From NCBI RefSeq assembly GCF_030012215.1, contig NZ_JASCXX010000022.1:1-64000 (forward strand): 64,000 nt of DNA, in the 5' to 3' direction. Below the pieces are notes generated by a model that was given only the letters and a program-made list of their open reading frames with translations, did not search any database and was not told where the DNA came from. Positions within the stretch are counted from its first letter, which is position 1; each line of letters opens with the position of its first letter. The position numbers and the translations under genes were made by a program. Positions 35,878 through 45,985 of this stretch are shown here, piece by piece. The stretch comes from Anaerobaca lacustris. Lineage in GTDB: Bacteria; Planctomycetota; Phycisphaerae; Sedimentisphaerales; Anaerobacaceae.

Positions 35878-36732
35878 TTATGTCTTGCCGCTGTCCACCA
35901 TGATGTTGTCGATAAGCCGGGCCGGGCCGAGACGGGCCGCGACGGCGATCAGCACGGCGCCGGTAATACGTTCTACGTCTTCCAGCGTCTCCGGATCGAC
36001 GAGGCTGACGTATTCGATCTGCATCGCCGGCACCCGCCCCATCACCGCCTCGATTCGAGCGCGAACCTGGCGGGCATCGGTCGCTCCGCTTTCGATCATT
36101 TGCCGGCCTTCCTGCAAGGCGCGGTAAATAACCGTCGCGTCCTCACGCTGCCGCTCGCTGAGGTACTGGTTGCGGCTGCTCACCGCCAGGCCGTCGCCCT
36201 GGCGCACCGTCGGACAGACCACAATCTCCAGCGGCATGTTCAGATCGGCCACCATCCGCCGGATCACGGCGGCCTGCTGGGCGTCCTTCTGCCCGAAGAA
36301 GGCAACGTCGGGCCCGACGATGTTGAACAGCTTCGTGCAGACCGTCGTCACACCCCGGAAATGGTTGGGCCGCGACCTGCCGCACAGGTGCTCGGTAATC
36401 CCTGACACGGAAACCCAGGTGAGGTTCTCTCGCGGGTACATCTCCGACGGGCTCGGCGCGAAGACCACGGCTGCCCCATGCCGCTCGCAAATCGCAATAT
36501 CCTGCTTGAAGGGTCTTGGATAATTGTCGAAATCCTCCCCCGGCCCGAACTGCGTCGGATTGACGAACAGGCTCACCACCACGAATTCGCATCGCCGGCG
36601 CGCCGCTTCGATCAATGCAACGTGCCCGGCGTGCAGGGCCCCCATCGTGGGCACCAGGCCGATGTGCTTGCCCTCCGCACGGGCCTGGGCGGTCCACTGC
36701 CTGATCTCGTCGATCTTCCCCGTCACTTGCAT
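35878..36732 (-). CDS. panC: Pantothenate synthetase
   Basis: Protein of 284 residues condensing pantoate and beta-alanine with ATP. PTMGALHAGHVALI holds the HIGH-like motif, and FGQKDAQQ and VVCPTVRQGDGLAVSSRNQYL match the family. GGAGGGAG lies about 9 nt upstream of the ATG. It sits between the folK fusion gene and panD in one minus-strand unit. Confidence 0.96.
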   Translation of the reverse strand: MQVTGKIDEIRQWTAQARAEGKHIGLVPTMGALHAGHVALIEAARRRCEFVVVSLFVNPTQFGPGEDFDNYPRPFKQDIAICERHGAAVVFAPSPSEMYPRENLTWVSVSGITEHLCGRSRPNHFRGVTTVCTKLFNIVGPDVAFFGQKDAQQAAVIRRMVADLNMPLEIVVCPTVRQGDGLAVSSRNQYLSERQREDATVIYRALQEGRQMIESGATDARQVRARIEAVMGRVPAMQIEYVSLVDPETLEDVERITGAVLIAVAARLGPARLIDNIMVDSGKT

Positions 36733-36757
36733 CCCAACAACTCCCTCCGATCCGGTC

Positions 36758-37867
36758 TCACGCGACCGTCACATGCTCCCGTTCGGCGACGTACGCCTTG
36801 ACCTGCAGCGCGACGTGCTCAATCGCCGCCTCGTCGTCGATCCCGACGTTCGATGCGAACAGCCGGATCAGCGGACACGTTCGCCAGCCTTCGCTGAGCC
36901 GCTCGTAATCCTGATGCAGCGCCTCAAGAAAATCCAGTGCGATCTGCTGCTCGTAGGGCCGGTTCCGACGATGGATGCGTTCGAGGCATCGCTCGGGCGA
37001 ATCTGTAAGGTAAATCACCAGCGCCGGGGCCTTCACCGTCCGGGCGAAGACTTCATAGACCCGCTCGTAAAGCTCCAGTTGCTCGGCGTCCAGCAGCCGC
37101 CGTGCGTAGATCAGCTCCTTCTGGAAGACGTAGTCGGTCAGCGAGACGCTCTCCTGCGACAACGCCTCCGGGCGGAGTTGATCGGCTCGGTGCAGCAGAA
37201 AGTACAACTGACTGTCCAGGGCCAAGTCCTTCTGACCGGCGTAGACTCGCGCCAGAAAGGGATTCGTATCGTATGGCTCCAGCAGGACTTGCCCGTCGAG
37301 GGCCGCGGCGAGCCGTTTGACGAGCGTGGTCTTGCCTACGCCGATGGGCCCGGCGACGCTGACGAGCTGCGGGCCGGCCGGATCGAGGGCGAAGCTGCCC
37401 CCGCCCAGACGACGGGCCAGCTCACACACCGGCTCGTGGAACAACGGGTGAACGATCTGCCCGTCCAACTGACAGAGCCCATCGAGAACGAAGGATCGCA
37501 GATGCATCTGAGGGTGCGGCACGATCAGGTGCGGCAGGCGGACGATCTGGCCGCCGAAGAGCAGCAGGTCCAGGTCGATCGTCCGAGGCCCCCAACGGCC
37601 ACGACGCGTTCGTCCGAGCACATCCTCCGTGGCCATCAGAACGCTCAGCAAGCCTTCAGGCGCCAGCGTCGTGTGGACCTCCGCAACACCGTTGAGATAG
37701 TACGGCTCGGACGCCTGTCCCAGCGGTGCGGTCTCTTTGATATCGCTGACCCGCGCCACCTTGATGTCCGGGTGGCGGTCCAGGGCGGCCAGGGCCTCCC
37801 GAATGGTGCGTCGCCGATCCCCCAGGTTGCTGCCCAATCCTATGTACGCTGCAATCCGTTCGGCCAT
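36758..37867 (-). CDS. folK: FolK/deoxynucleoside-kinase fusion
   Basis: Protein of 369 residues from the ATG at 37867 (GAGAGG upstream; a GTG nine bases earlier is the alternative). Residues 1-150 are a HPPK domain: YIGLGSNLGD, the signature RWGPRTIDLDLL (91-102) and HPQMHLRSFVL. From about 166 a deoxynucleoside kinase begins with P-loop GPIGVGKTT (173-181), then LEPYDTNPFL and the basic lid RRNRPYEQQ. The first domain makes the folate precursor 6-hydroxymethyl-dihydropterin pyrophosphate; the second phosphorylates deoxynucleosides. Both halves look complete. Neighbours panC and panD are the usual company of folK. Confidence 0.9.
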   Translation of the reverse strand: MAERIAAYIGLGSNLGDRRRTIREALAALDRHPDIKVARVSDIKETAPLGQASEPYYLNGVAEVHTTLAPEGLLSVLMATEDVLGRTRRGRWGPRTIDLDLLLFGGQIVRLPHLIVPHPQMHLRSFVLDGLCQLDGQIVHPLFHEPVCELARRLGGGSFALDPAGPQLVSVAGPIGVGKTTLVKRLAAALDGQVLLEPYDTNPFLARVYAGQKDLALDSQLYFLLHRADQLRPEALSQESVSLTDYVFQKELIYARRLLDAEQLELYERVYEVFARTVKAPALVIYLTDSPERCLERIHRRNRPYEQQIALDFLEALHQDYERLSEGWRTCPLIRLFASNVGIDDEAAIEHVALQVKAYVAEREHVTVA

Positions 37868-37963
37868 GCGTTGCACCTCTCAAAAGGAAAACCGCTCCGT
37901 GGCGTCCCTATCACCTGCATTCTTTCATACGGCCGACCGGGCCCCGGCAGACGCGGCATCGTC

Positions 37964-39955
37964 TCAATCGTCCGCCGGACCGATAAGGACCCGCGTCGCG
38001 CGGGACGGCAACGACAATGAGATCGACCCTGGCCGGTCGCTTGAGACAGACTCCATTCTACCTGTGGCCGGGTCGGCGACAATCCATTTCCCCGCTTGCG
38101 GTGCAGAGACTTCGACGTCACAGGACGCCGTGCCGACGTTCACGACCAGGACAAGGTCGCGACTGTCTCTCGTGAATCGCCCGATCACGATCCGCTCCTG
38201 TGGCTCGCTCAGCAGGCCGCTGTCGTAGAGGGCCGCCAAGGAGTCCAGGCTGACGGTCTCGCCTGAGATATCGCGAAGAACCCGGCCGCCGCCAGCCCTG
38301 AACCGTCTAACGTTCGCCATCGCCGGCGCCGGAAGACCTACCTCGGCCGGCAGGAGAAGCGCGTCGAAGCACCGGCCGTCCACGCAGATCCGCCCGTCTT
38401 GGACGCGGGCGGCGGCGAGCACCTCATGATCGGCCAGAGCGAAGGAGATCTGTGCCCGCGTCATGCGCCGGCCGAGGTCCATGAAGGAATCGATGATCCG
38501 CCGCATCCTGGCCGATTGCGTCTGCTTCGTGAGCTTCTCGGCCACCGGCTTGTATTCGGCCCACATGTCCGCAATCGGATAGTACAGCAGCACGCGCGGC
38601 GCCGGCCGGGCATCGCGGAGCATCGCGTTGAGCCGACCGACGAAGTCGCCGTAGGCACGGTACTCATCGGAACTGCGCTGCTGGCGGTTGTAGTACAGCG
38701 TGAATTCGGTAACGCCGAAGGCCGCCTGCCAGGCGGCGGTGGCGCACATCTCTGCCACCGAGGCCGGGCCTCTGCCGGCCATCGTCTCGGAGAAATCGCT
38801 CACCTCGGTCATCACCCGCCGACCGCCGTTGAGCAGGGCCGCCGAAGCCGGCAGCACCGCGGTCATCCACCCGGTATGGATCACCGCCTCCGGGTTCGAC
38901 GAGAGCATGTCCAGGCCGGGGATGTCCATTCGTCCCAGCACCTTGAGCGTGTTGCCTTCGAGGGCCGGATGGTGTTCGAGGGTCTCCTCCCACAGAATGT
39001 GGCCTGAGGACGCGACGCGATGCGCGTGGGCCCACCGCTGAATGCGCCCGTAGTACCGCTCGGTCAGCAGATCGGCCACCAGGGCCCAATATTGCTGCCG
39101 GACCCGCCTGTCCTGCTCGCTGTCGCCTTCGAAGAGGCTCCTGCGCGCCGCCAGAAGGTCTTGCCCGTAGCAGCGCCGGTACAAATCGGGCAGGTCGGCC
39201 ACCCACGGGACCGACGGCAACGGCTGCACGTTCGGGTCGAGCGGATCGACCACACGGACTTTCAGACGCACATCATCGGGCAGAGGACCGATGTTCACCG
39301 CCATCAGCGAGGGCTCATCGGTGAACAGCACCTCGATCGTCGTGCCGAAGAAGGGCTTGAGGCGTTCATAGTAGGCGTCGTGCGTGGTGCGGATGAAGCT
39401 CTCGACCGCCGCCGGATCGAGAAGGTTCGGGTACCGCCGTGCGGCGTAGTAATTGTTCGAGGCGTGCGTGTGCTCGTAGGCCGGACGCAGAATGAACGGA
39501 TCGGCTTGAGATGGATCGTAGGCCAGGGCCAGCGCCTCGAATTCGGGATTCTCTTCGAGCACAAGCCCGCCGGCGGCGCCGCTGGGGTAGCCGTCCTCGT
39601 CGTAGATCCAGACGCGAAGTCCCGCCCGGCTGCACGCTTCGACCGCCCGCACGAGAATTCTCCAGTTCTCCTCGGACCGCAGATACTCGCCGAACGCCAC
39701 GTTGCAGACGATCCCGCCGAGCCCGAGGTCCTTCAGCGCCGTCATGCCTTCGACCGTGGCCTGCTGCGACGGCACTCCATGCACGATCTGGAGCGGACGC
39801 AGCCCAACGGGCGGCTCGCGCCAGTCTTCAAGCCACGGCCTCGGCAGATCGGCGGCCGACTCAGACCCCGACTCGATTGACGCCGCGAGAACAGCCCCTT
39901 GCGTCAAGAGCACCACGCCAAAGAAAACAATCACGAGCCTTCTCGCCAGATTCAT
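37964..39955 (-). CDS. Secreted glycoside hydrolase, GH106-like
   Basis: Exported protein of 663 residues with a signal peptide (MNLARRLVIVFFGVVLLTQG). Near residue 130 it has WIYDEDGYPSGAAGG, a tract I associate with GH106-type alpha-L-rhamnosidases and relatives; FTDEP and ILWEETLEHHP are possible catalytic carboxylate regions. The C-terminal ~100 residues look beta-rich. It would act outside the cytoplasm on plant- or algal-type polysaccharides. The substrate is not certain. Start supported by GGAGG. Confidence 0.7.
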   Translation of the reverse strand: MNLARRLVIVFFGVVLLTQGAVLAASIESGSESAADLPRPWLEDWREPPVGLRPLQIVHGVPSQQATVEGMTALKDLGLGGIVCNVAFGEYLRSEENWRILVRAVEACSRAGLRVWIYDEDGYPSGAAGGLVLEENPEFEALALAYDPSQADPFILRPAYEHTHASNNYYAARRYPNLLDPAAVESFIRTTHDAYYERLKPFFGTTIEVLFTDEPSLMAVNIGPLPDDVRLKVRVVDPLDPNVQPLPSVPWVADLPDLYRRCYGQDLLAARRSLFEGDSEQDRRVRQQYWALVADLLTERYYGRIQRWAHAHRVASSGHILWEETLEHHPALEGNTLKVLGRMDIPGLDMLSSNPEAVIHTGWMTAVLPASAALLNGGRRVMTEVSDFSETMAGRGPASVAEMCATAAWQAAFGVTEFTLYYNRQQRSSDEYRAYGDFVGRLNAMLRDARPAPRVLLYYPIADMWAEYKPVAEKLTKQTQSARMRRIIDSFMDLGRRMTRAQISFALADHEVLAAARVQDGRICVDGRCFDALLLPAEVGLPAPAMANVRRFRAGGGRVLRDISGETVSLDSLAALYDSGLLSEPQERIVIGRFTRDSRDLVLVVNVGTASCDVEVSAPQAGKWIVADPATGRMESVSSDRPGSISLSLPSRATRVLIGPADD

Positions 39956-40003
39956 GTCAATCCTCCGTAACCCTGGGACGCCGGCCAACGATTCGCGGCG
40001 TCG

Positions 40004-41233
40004 TCACAACGCCGCTATGCGATCCAATGCCTCCTTGACGTTGGCCAGCGTGCCAAACGCGGTCAGGCGGAAGTACCCCTCGCCGGCCGGACCGAACCCG
40101 ACGCCGGGCGTGCCCACGACGTGGGCCTCGTTCAGCAGCCGGTCGAAGAACGCCCACGAGCCGAGCCCGTCGGGCGTCTTGAGCCAGATATACGGAGCGT
40201 TGACACCGCCGTAGACCTGGTAGCCCAGTTCGGTGAGCCTCTCGCGGATCACCCTGGCGTTGGTCATGTAGACGTCGATTGTCCGAGCGATCTGCTCACG
40301 GCCCTGCGGCGTGTAGACGGCCGCCGCACCGGCCTGGGTAACGTAGGAGACGCCGTTGAACTTGGTGCAGTGTCTCCGCTTCCAGATCGGATTGATCTCG
40401 ACGGTCTGGCCGTCCTTCTTGTACGCCTTCAGCGATTTCGGCACGATGGTGTACGCGCAGCGGACCCCGGTGAAACCGGCGGTCTTGGAGAAGCTGCGGA
40501 ACTCGATCGCCACGTCCCTGGCTCCCTCGATCTCATAGATCGAATGGGGGATCTCGGGATCGGAGATGAAGGCCTCATAAGCGGCGTCGAACAGGATCAC
40601 CGCCTGGTTCTCGCGGGCGTAGGCCACCCATGCGGCCAGTTGCTCCTTCGTGGCGACCGAGCCGGTGGGATTGTTGGGAAAGCACAGATAGATCATATCC
40701 GCCGGCCGGCTTGGCGGTTCGGGGACAAAACCATTCTCGGCGGTGGCGGGCATGTAGACCACACCCTCGTACTGCCCGATCTCGTTGGCCTGCCCCGTCC
40801 GGCCCGCCATCACATTCGTATCGACGTAGACCGGGTAGACCGGGTCGGCGACCGCCACCACATTGTCGACGCCGAAAACTTCCTGCATGTTGCCCGTATC
40901 CGGCTTGGCGCCGTCGCTGACAAACACCTCGTCGATATCGACGTCGGCGCCACGGGCCTTGTAGTCATTCTCGACGATGGCCTTGCGGAGGAACTCGTAG
41001 CCGACGCCGCCGTCATCATAGCCCTTGAAGGTTTCGGGCCGGCCCATCTCATCGACCGCCCGGTGCATGGCCTCGATCACCGCGGGCGCCAACGGCTGCG
41101 TCACGTCGCCGATGCCCATGCTGATGACCTTGGCGCTCGGGTTCTGCTCTTTGAACGTGCGAACACGCCGTCCGATCTCTGGAAAAAGGTATCCGGCGCG
41201 GAGTTTCAGGAAGTTCTCGTTGATGTGAATCAT
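40004..41233 (-). CDS. dapL: LL-diaminopimelate aminotransferase
   Basis: PLP enzyme of 409 residues converting tetrahydrodipicolinate directly to LL-diaminopimelate in lysine and peptidoglycan synthesis. [39 protein letters not shown] and the PLP lysine in [10 protein letters not shown] are hallmarks. The ATG at 41233 has AAAGGAA before it; 27 earlier in-frame codons look non-coding. The DapL route is common in planctomycetes and chlamydiae. Confidence 0.94.
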   Translation of the reverse strand: MIHINENFLKLRAGYLFPEIGRRVRTFKEQNPSAKVISMGIGDVTQPLAPAVIEAMHRAVDEMGRPETFKGYDDGGVGYEFLRKAIVENDYKARGADVDIDEVFVSDGAKPDTGNMQEVFGVDNVVAVADPVYPVYVDTNVMAGRTGQANEIGQYEGVVYMPATAENGFVPEPPSRPADMIYLCFPNNPTGSVATKEQLAAWVAYARENQAVILFDAAYEAFISDPEIPHSIYEIEGARDVAIEFRSFSKTAGFTGVRCAYTIVPKSLKAYKKDGQTVEINPIWKRRHCTKFNGVSYVTQAGAAAVYTPQGREQIARTIDVYMTNARVIRERLTELGYQVYGGVNAPYIWLKTPDGLGSWAFFDRLLNEAHVVGTPGVGFGPAGEGYFRLTAFGTLANVKEALDRIAAL

Positions 41234-41598
41234 GGTTCCTTTCGTCTTTCTGCTGGCCCCTGGGGGATACGACTCCAACACGTCCCCGGCCCTCTCTCGG
41301 CATCGGGGACCCAATCCAGATCCGCCATTCTATGGCCGCAGCGCCCCATCGTCAAGGTCGCAGGAAAACCTACGCCGTTGACGTAGAATCGCCCCCCCGG
41401 AGCGCCGCAATAAGCAGAATCAGGACCGCCGTCGGATTTGGGGTCTTGTTGCCGGCGGACCGTTGCGGTATATTGCCGGCATGGCGTCGAACGGCAGAGT
41501 CTGCACATGTGGTTTCACCGTCGATCACCGGACTGCCCGGTGCACGCGCAATACGACATATCGGCCGGTTTGCGAAACTCTTTGAAAGGGATTCACCG

Positions 41599-43173
41599 AT
41601 GGCGAGCGAGGATACAGCAAGAGACGCGATGCGGATGACCTGCTGTCCATGCGGGTGCGGACACGAGCACGGCAATGACGGCATCAGCCGTCGGACCTTT
41701 CTCCAGGGAGTTGGCGGCGCCACGGTTTTCGGCGCGGCGCTGAGCGGGCTGACGTGGTCGAGCCTCGCGGTCGGACAGCCGGCGGTAGGGACCGCCCCGT
41801 CGCGACGACCGTTGCGGGTCAAGCCCATCCTGCAATACGGGGTCTACGAGCCCCGGCCGCAGACAAGCTGGCGACCGTGGGGCGCGGTCCACTCCGACGA
41901 GGCGGCCCGGGCCGAGGTCGGCCGCATTCAGGGCGAACTGAACGCGCTCCGGAACAGGGCCGACTTCCCCGTCGAGTTCCTGCCGGTCTCGGCGATTCGT
42001 GGGCCGGGCGACCTGGCCGGCATCGGCGATCTGGCCGGAGCCGACACGATCCTGCTCTACGCCGCCTGCGGGCCGCAGAGCACCTTCGATGCCCTGACCC
42101 AGACGGGCAAGGACATCCTCTTCTTCGTTCGCAGCAAATCCGGCCCGCATTACCTCTGGTATGAGATCGTCAGCCCCCGCTACCTCCGTCAGCACACCGA
42201 CGGGTTGCAGACCAAGGGCATCGACGAACTCGACGTCGTCGTGGACGACCAGGACGAGATCCTCTGGCGGCTGCGAGCCCTTTGCGGGCTGCACAACGCC
42301 TTGGGGACCAAGATGCTGGCCGTCGGCGGCCCCGGTGCATGGTCGCAGCCGATCGAGGCTGTCACCGAGCGCGTCGTGCGTCAGTGGCGATTCGACATCC
42401 AGACAGTCTCCTATGACGAACTGGGCAAGCTGATCCGCCAGGCTCGCGACGATCGGGCCACCGTGGCGCTGGCTCGCCGCCGCGCGGACGAATACCTCAA
42501 ACTCCCCGGAACCACGCTGGAGACGAAACGGGAATTCGTGGACAACTGCTTCCTGCTCGACCAGATCTTCCGCACGCTGATGCGGGAGGCCGGGTGCAGC
42601 GCCATCACGATTCACCACTGCATGGGCACGATCATGGACGTGTCGGAGACGGCCGCCTGTCTGACGCTGACCACGCTCAACGACGATGGATACCTGGCCT
42701 TCTGCGAGTCGGATTTCGTAGTGATCCCCTCCGGCGTGCTGTTGGCCGGCATCTGCGGCAAGCCGGTCTTCCTGCACAACCCCACCTGGCCCCACAAACA
42801 GATTATCACCCTGGCCCACTGCACCGCCCCGCGAAAGATGGACGGCAAGAACCTCGAGCCGGCGCGGATCCTGACGCATTTCGAGTCGGACTACGGCGCG
42901 GCCCCGAAGGTCGAGATGCGCAAGGGCCAGCAACTGACCAGCATCATCCCCGACTTCGCCGCCGAGTACTGGCAAGGGCTTCGCAGCGAGATTGTGGAGA
43001 ATCCGTTCCTGCCGATCTGTCGCTCGCAGATCGAGGTCAAGTATGGGATCGAAAGCCAGGCGCTCGCCGAGCGGCTGCGCGGGTTCCACTGGATGACGTG
43101 CTACGGGGATTACACCCGCGAGATCGCTTACGCCCTGCGGCGCATCCCGATTCGCTGGGAGCTTCTCGCCTGA
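41599..43173 (+). CDS. Tat-exported sugar-isomerase-like protein
   Basis: About 524 residues from the ATG at 41599 (GAAAGGG upstream). An unusual N-terminal cysteine cluster (C15, C16, C18, C20, with H22 and H24) precedes a twin-arginine signal, [20 protein letters not shown]. The mature part resembles L-fucose/L-arabinose isomerase-fold proteins ([32 protein letters not shown]), often annotated only as sugar isomerase-like. Such proteins bind a divalent metal. Export of an isomerase-like enzyme is unusual; the true reaction is unknown. Confidence 0.65.
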   Translation: MASEDTARDAMRMTCCPCGCGHEHGNDGISRRTFLQGVGGATVFGAALSGLTWSSLAVGQPAVGTAPSRRPLRVKPILQYGVYEPRPQTSWRPWGAVHSDEAARAEVGRIQGELNALRNRADFPVEFLPVSAIRGPGDLAGIGDLAGADTILLYAACGPQSTFDALTQTGKDILFFVRSKSGPHYLWYEIVSPRYLRQHTDGLQTKGIDELDVVVDDQDEILWRLRALCGLHNALGTKMLAVGGPGAWSQPIEAVTERVVRQWRFDIQTVSYDELGKLIRQARDDRATVALARRRADEYLKLPGTTLETKREFVDNCFLLDQIFRTLMREAGCSAITIHHCMGTIMDVSETAACLTLTTLNDDGYLAFCESDFVVIPSGVLLAGICGKPVFLHNPTWPHKQIITLAHCTAPRKMDGKNLEPARILTHFESDYGAAPKVEMRKGQQLTSIIPDFAAEYWQGLRSEIVENPFLPICRSQIEVKYGIESQALAERLRGFHWMTCYGDYTREIAYALRRIPIRWELLA

Positions 43174-43277
43174 CAACGTGGTGCGGTCTGGCGCAAACAG
43201 AGCATGGAGGGAGCCGGGATTGTCGTGGCCCGGCTCTCGACACATCAGGATCAGCTACGACAAAGAAGGAAAAGCAC

Positions 43278-45932
43278 ATGAACATCCGGTGTCTCCTGGC
43301 GGTGTTCACCGCCTGCGCAATGGCCACCTTGGCCGGAACGGCAGAACCAGTCTCGGCCGCAACGATTCACGTCTCACCCGATGGGCCGATCAAGACGCTG
43401 ACGCTGGCGCGTGATATAATTCGCCAGCAGAAAGGCGATGCGGGGCTCAAGGAGCCCGTCCGCGTGATCGTGGCCGACGGCCGCTACAGCTTGAGCGAGC
43501 CGTTCGTCCTGACGCCGGAAGACAGCGGCACCAAGGATTGTCCGATCACCTATGAGGCCGCGCCGGGCGCGAAGCCCGTCTTCAGCGGGGGCCGGACCAT
43601 CACAGGATTCAAGCCGGACGCCGATGGTCTTTGGTCCGTGCGCATCGGCGACGTGGCCGATGGCTTGTGGTACTTTGAGCAACTCTTCGTCAACGGCCGC
43701 CGCGCCGTTCGGGCCCGGACGCCCAACAAATGGTATCACTATATGGGCGAGACCTCCGAGGTGCCCATCGAAGGCGAGGAAGAGCAGTTCCTGCGCGCCA
43801 CCCAGGTCCATGCCGACGCACTGGAACCGCTGGCGGGGCTGAGTCTGGCCGAAGTCCGCGACGTGACACTCGTCGCCTATCACAAATGGTGCATCACACG
43901 GCGGTTCCTCACCGCGATCGACGCTTCGAACAACCTGATCGTCACCACGGGCGAACAATTGAAGAGCTATTCGGGCTGGCCGGCCAACACGCGATTCCAC
44001 CTGGAGAATTTCAAGGCCGCGCTCGACGAGCCGGGCGAGTGGTTCCTCGCCCGCAATGGAATGCTCTACTACAAGCCGTTGCCCGGCGAGGACATGACGA
44101 AGGCCGAAGTCATCGCTCCCTATGCGATGACGCTTGTGGTCTTTCAAGGCCAACCGCGGTCGGGGGAATTCATCGAACACATCACCCTCAAGGGGCTGAC
44201 GTTCCACCACAATCAGGAGTTGCTGCCTCCCGAGGGCTATGCCCCATTCCAGGCGGCGTACGTCACGGAGGCGGCGGTCATGCTCGACGGCGCGCAAAAC
44301 GTCGTCATTCAGGATTGCGAAGTGGGCCACATCGCCACGTACGGCGTGTGGTTCCGACGGGGCTGCCGCGATTGCCGGATCGAGCGGTCGTACATCCACG
44401 ATCTCGGCGCCGGCGGTCTACGCATCGGTGAAGGTCGGATCCGCAGTGAAGAGGACCTCCAGACCAGCCACATCACCGTCGACAACAACATCATCCGCTC
44501 GGGCGGCCGGGTCTATACCTCGGCCGTCGGCGTCTGGATCGGCCAGAGCGGCGACAACACCATCACGCACAATGAGATCGCCGACTTCTACTACACCGGC
44601 CTGTCCGTCGGCTGGCGATGGGGCTATTCCGACAGCCTTGCCAAACGGAACATCCTGCGGTTCAACCGCGTCCACCACATCGGCTGGTGGGTGCTCAGCG
44701 ATATGGGCGGCATCTACACCCTCGGGCCGTCCGAAGGGACCGTGGTCAGCGACAACGTCTTCCACGACATCTACGCGTACTCCTATGGCGGCTGGGGACT
44801 CTACACCGACGAGGGCAGCACCGGGATCCTGATGGAAAACAACCTCGTCTATAACACCAAGACCGGCAGCTTCCACCAGCACTACGGCAAGGAGAACGTG
44901 ATCCGCAACAACATCCTGGCCAACAGCATGCTCCATCAGGTGCAGGCCACGCGGGTCGAGGAGCACCAGTCGTTCACGTTCGCCAACAACATCGTTTACT
45001 GGAAGACCGGGCCGCTGCTGGCCGGACCCTGGACGAAGGTCAACATCGCGATGGACAACAACTGCTACTGGAACGCGGCCGGCCAATCCGTTAATTTCGT
45101 GGGCATCCCCTTGGAGAAATGGCGCCAGGAGCACGGCCACGACCGCAACTCGATCGTCGCCGATCCGCTCTTCGTCGATCCGGACAACGGCGACTTCCGC
45201 CTGAAGCCGGATTCGCCCGCACTGAAAGTCGGCTTCAAGCCCTTCGACTATACCCGCGCGGGCGTTTACGGCGATCCGGCCTGGATCAGTAAGGCCAACG
45301 AGGTGACATACGCACCGCTGGAGATCCCGCCCGACCCGCCGCCGGTCCTGGTCCACGATACGTTCGAGCAGACCGAGGTCGGACAGCCGCCCCGGGCCGA
45401 TCAGGTCCATATCGAGGGCAAGGGCGATTCCATCGTCGTGACCGACGAGACCGCCGCCTCCGGGCAGCGCAGCCTCAAGTTCACCGACGCCGAGGGACTG
45501 AGGTACGCCTACAATCCGCACCTGGTGTATTCGCCCAACCACAGCAAGGGGACGACGCGCTGTTCGTTCGACCTGCGAATCGAATCGGGCGCGTTGATCC
45601 AGCACGAGTGGCGCGATTGGCGTTCGACCCTCTATAGTGTCGGCCCGAGCCTGCGGATCGAGGACGCCAAGCTTCGCGTGGCCGGTAATGTTCTGTTGGA
45701 TATTCCCATCGGTCAGTGGGTGCACTTTGACATTTCCGCCGGCCTCGGCGCCGGCGACAGCGGCACGTGGGACCTCGTCGTCACCCTGCCCGGCCAGGAG
45801 CCCCGACGTTTCGAGAAGCTCGCCAACGGCAACCGGAGCTTCGAGCAGTTGACCTGGCTTGGCTTCGTCAGCAACGCGACAACCAAGACCGTCTTCTACA
45901 TCGACAACCTCAAGATCGACAACCAGAACTGA
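43278..45932 (+). CDS. Secreted parallel beta-helix protein, likely carbohydrate-active
   Basis: Protein of 884 residues with a signal peptide ending near VSAA. The pattern [23 protein letters not shown] and repeated IxxNxI/NV coils (for example [41 protein letters not shown]) are typical of right-handed parallel beta-helix polysaccharide lyases and hydrolases. The C-terminal ~200 residues look like a laminin-G-type carbohydrate-binding sandwich ([16 protein letters not shown] onward). AAGGA precedes the ATG. The longer upstream frame belongs to the isomerase-like gene in another register. Confidence 0.75.
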   Translation: MNIRCLLAVFTACAMATLAGTAEPVSAATIHVSPDGPIKTLTLARDIIRQQKGDAGLKEPVRVIVADGRYSLSEPFVLTPEDSGTKDCPITYEAAPGAKPVFSGGRTITGFKPDADGLWSVRIGDVADGLWYFEQLFVNGRRAVRARTPNKWYHYMGETSEVPIEGEEEQFLRATQVHADALEPLAGLSLAEVRDVTLVAYHKWCITRRFLTAIDASNNLIVTTGEQLKSYSGWPANTRFHLENFKAALDEPGEWFLARNGMLYYKPLPGEDMTKAEVIAPYAMTLVVFQGQPRSGEFIEHITLKGLTFHHNQELLPPEGYAPFQAAYVTEAAVMLDGAQNVVIQDCEVGHIATYGVWFRRGCRDCRIERSYIHDLGAGGLRIGEGRIRSEEDLQTSHITVDNNIIRSGGRVYTSAVGVWIGQSGDNTITHNEIADFYYTGLSVGWRWGYSDSLAKRNILRFNRVHHIGWWVLSDMGGIYTLGPSEGTVVSDNVFHDIYAYSYGGWGLYTDEGSTGILMENNLVYNTKTGSFHQHYGKENVIRNNILANSMLHQVQATRVEEHQSFTFANNIVYWKTGPLLAGPWTKVNIAMDNNCYWNAAGQSVNFVGIPLEKWRQEHGHDRNSIVADPLFVDPDNGDFRLKPDSPALKVGFKPFDYTRAGVYGDPAWISKANEVTYAPLEIPPDPPPVLVHDTFEQTEVGQPPRADQVHIEGKGDSIVVTDETAASGQRSLKFTDAEGLRYAYNPHLVYSPNHSKGTTRCSFDLRIESGALIQHEWRDWRSTLYSVGPSLRIEDAKLRVAGNVLLDIPIGQWVHFDISAGLGAGDSGTWDLVVTLPGQEPRRFEKLANGNRSFEQLTWLGFVSNATTKTVFYIDNLKIDNQN

Positions 45933-45985
45933 GATTGGCGGCCACAGGCGTCCGCCTGCGGCGCATGACCGATGAAGGACTCCTG

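Noticed and set aside
42594-43277. Upstream extension of the beta-helix gene frame by 228 codons
   Set aside because: It overlaps the isomerase-like gene in another frame and is Arg/His-rich; the signal peptide and ribosome site support the ATG at 43278.
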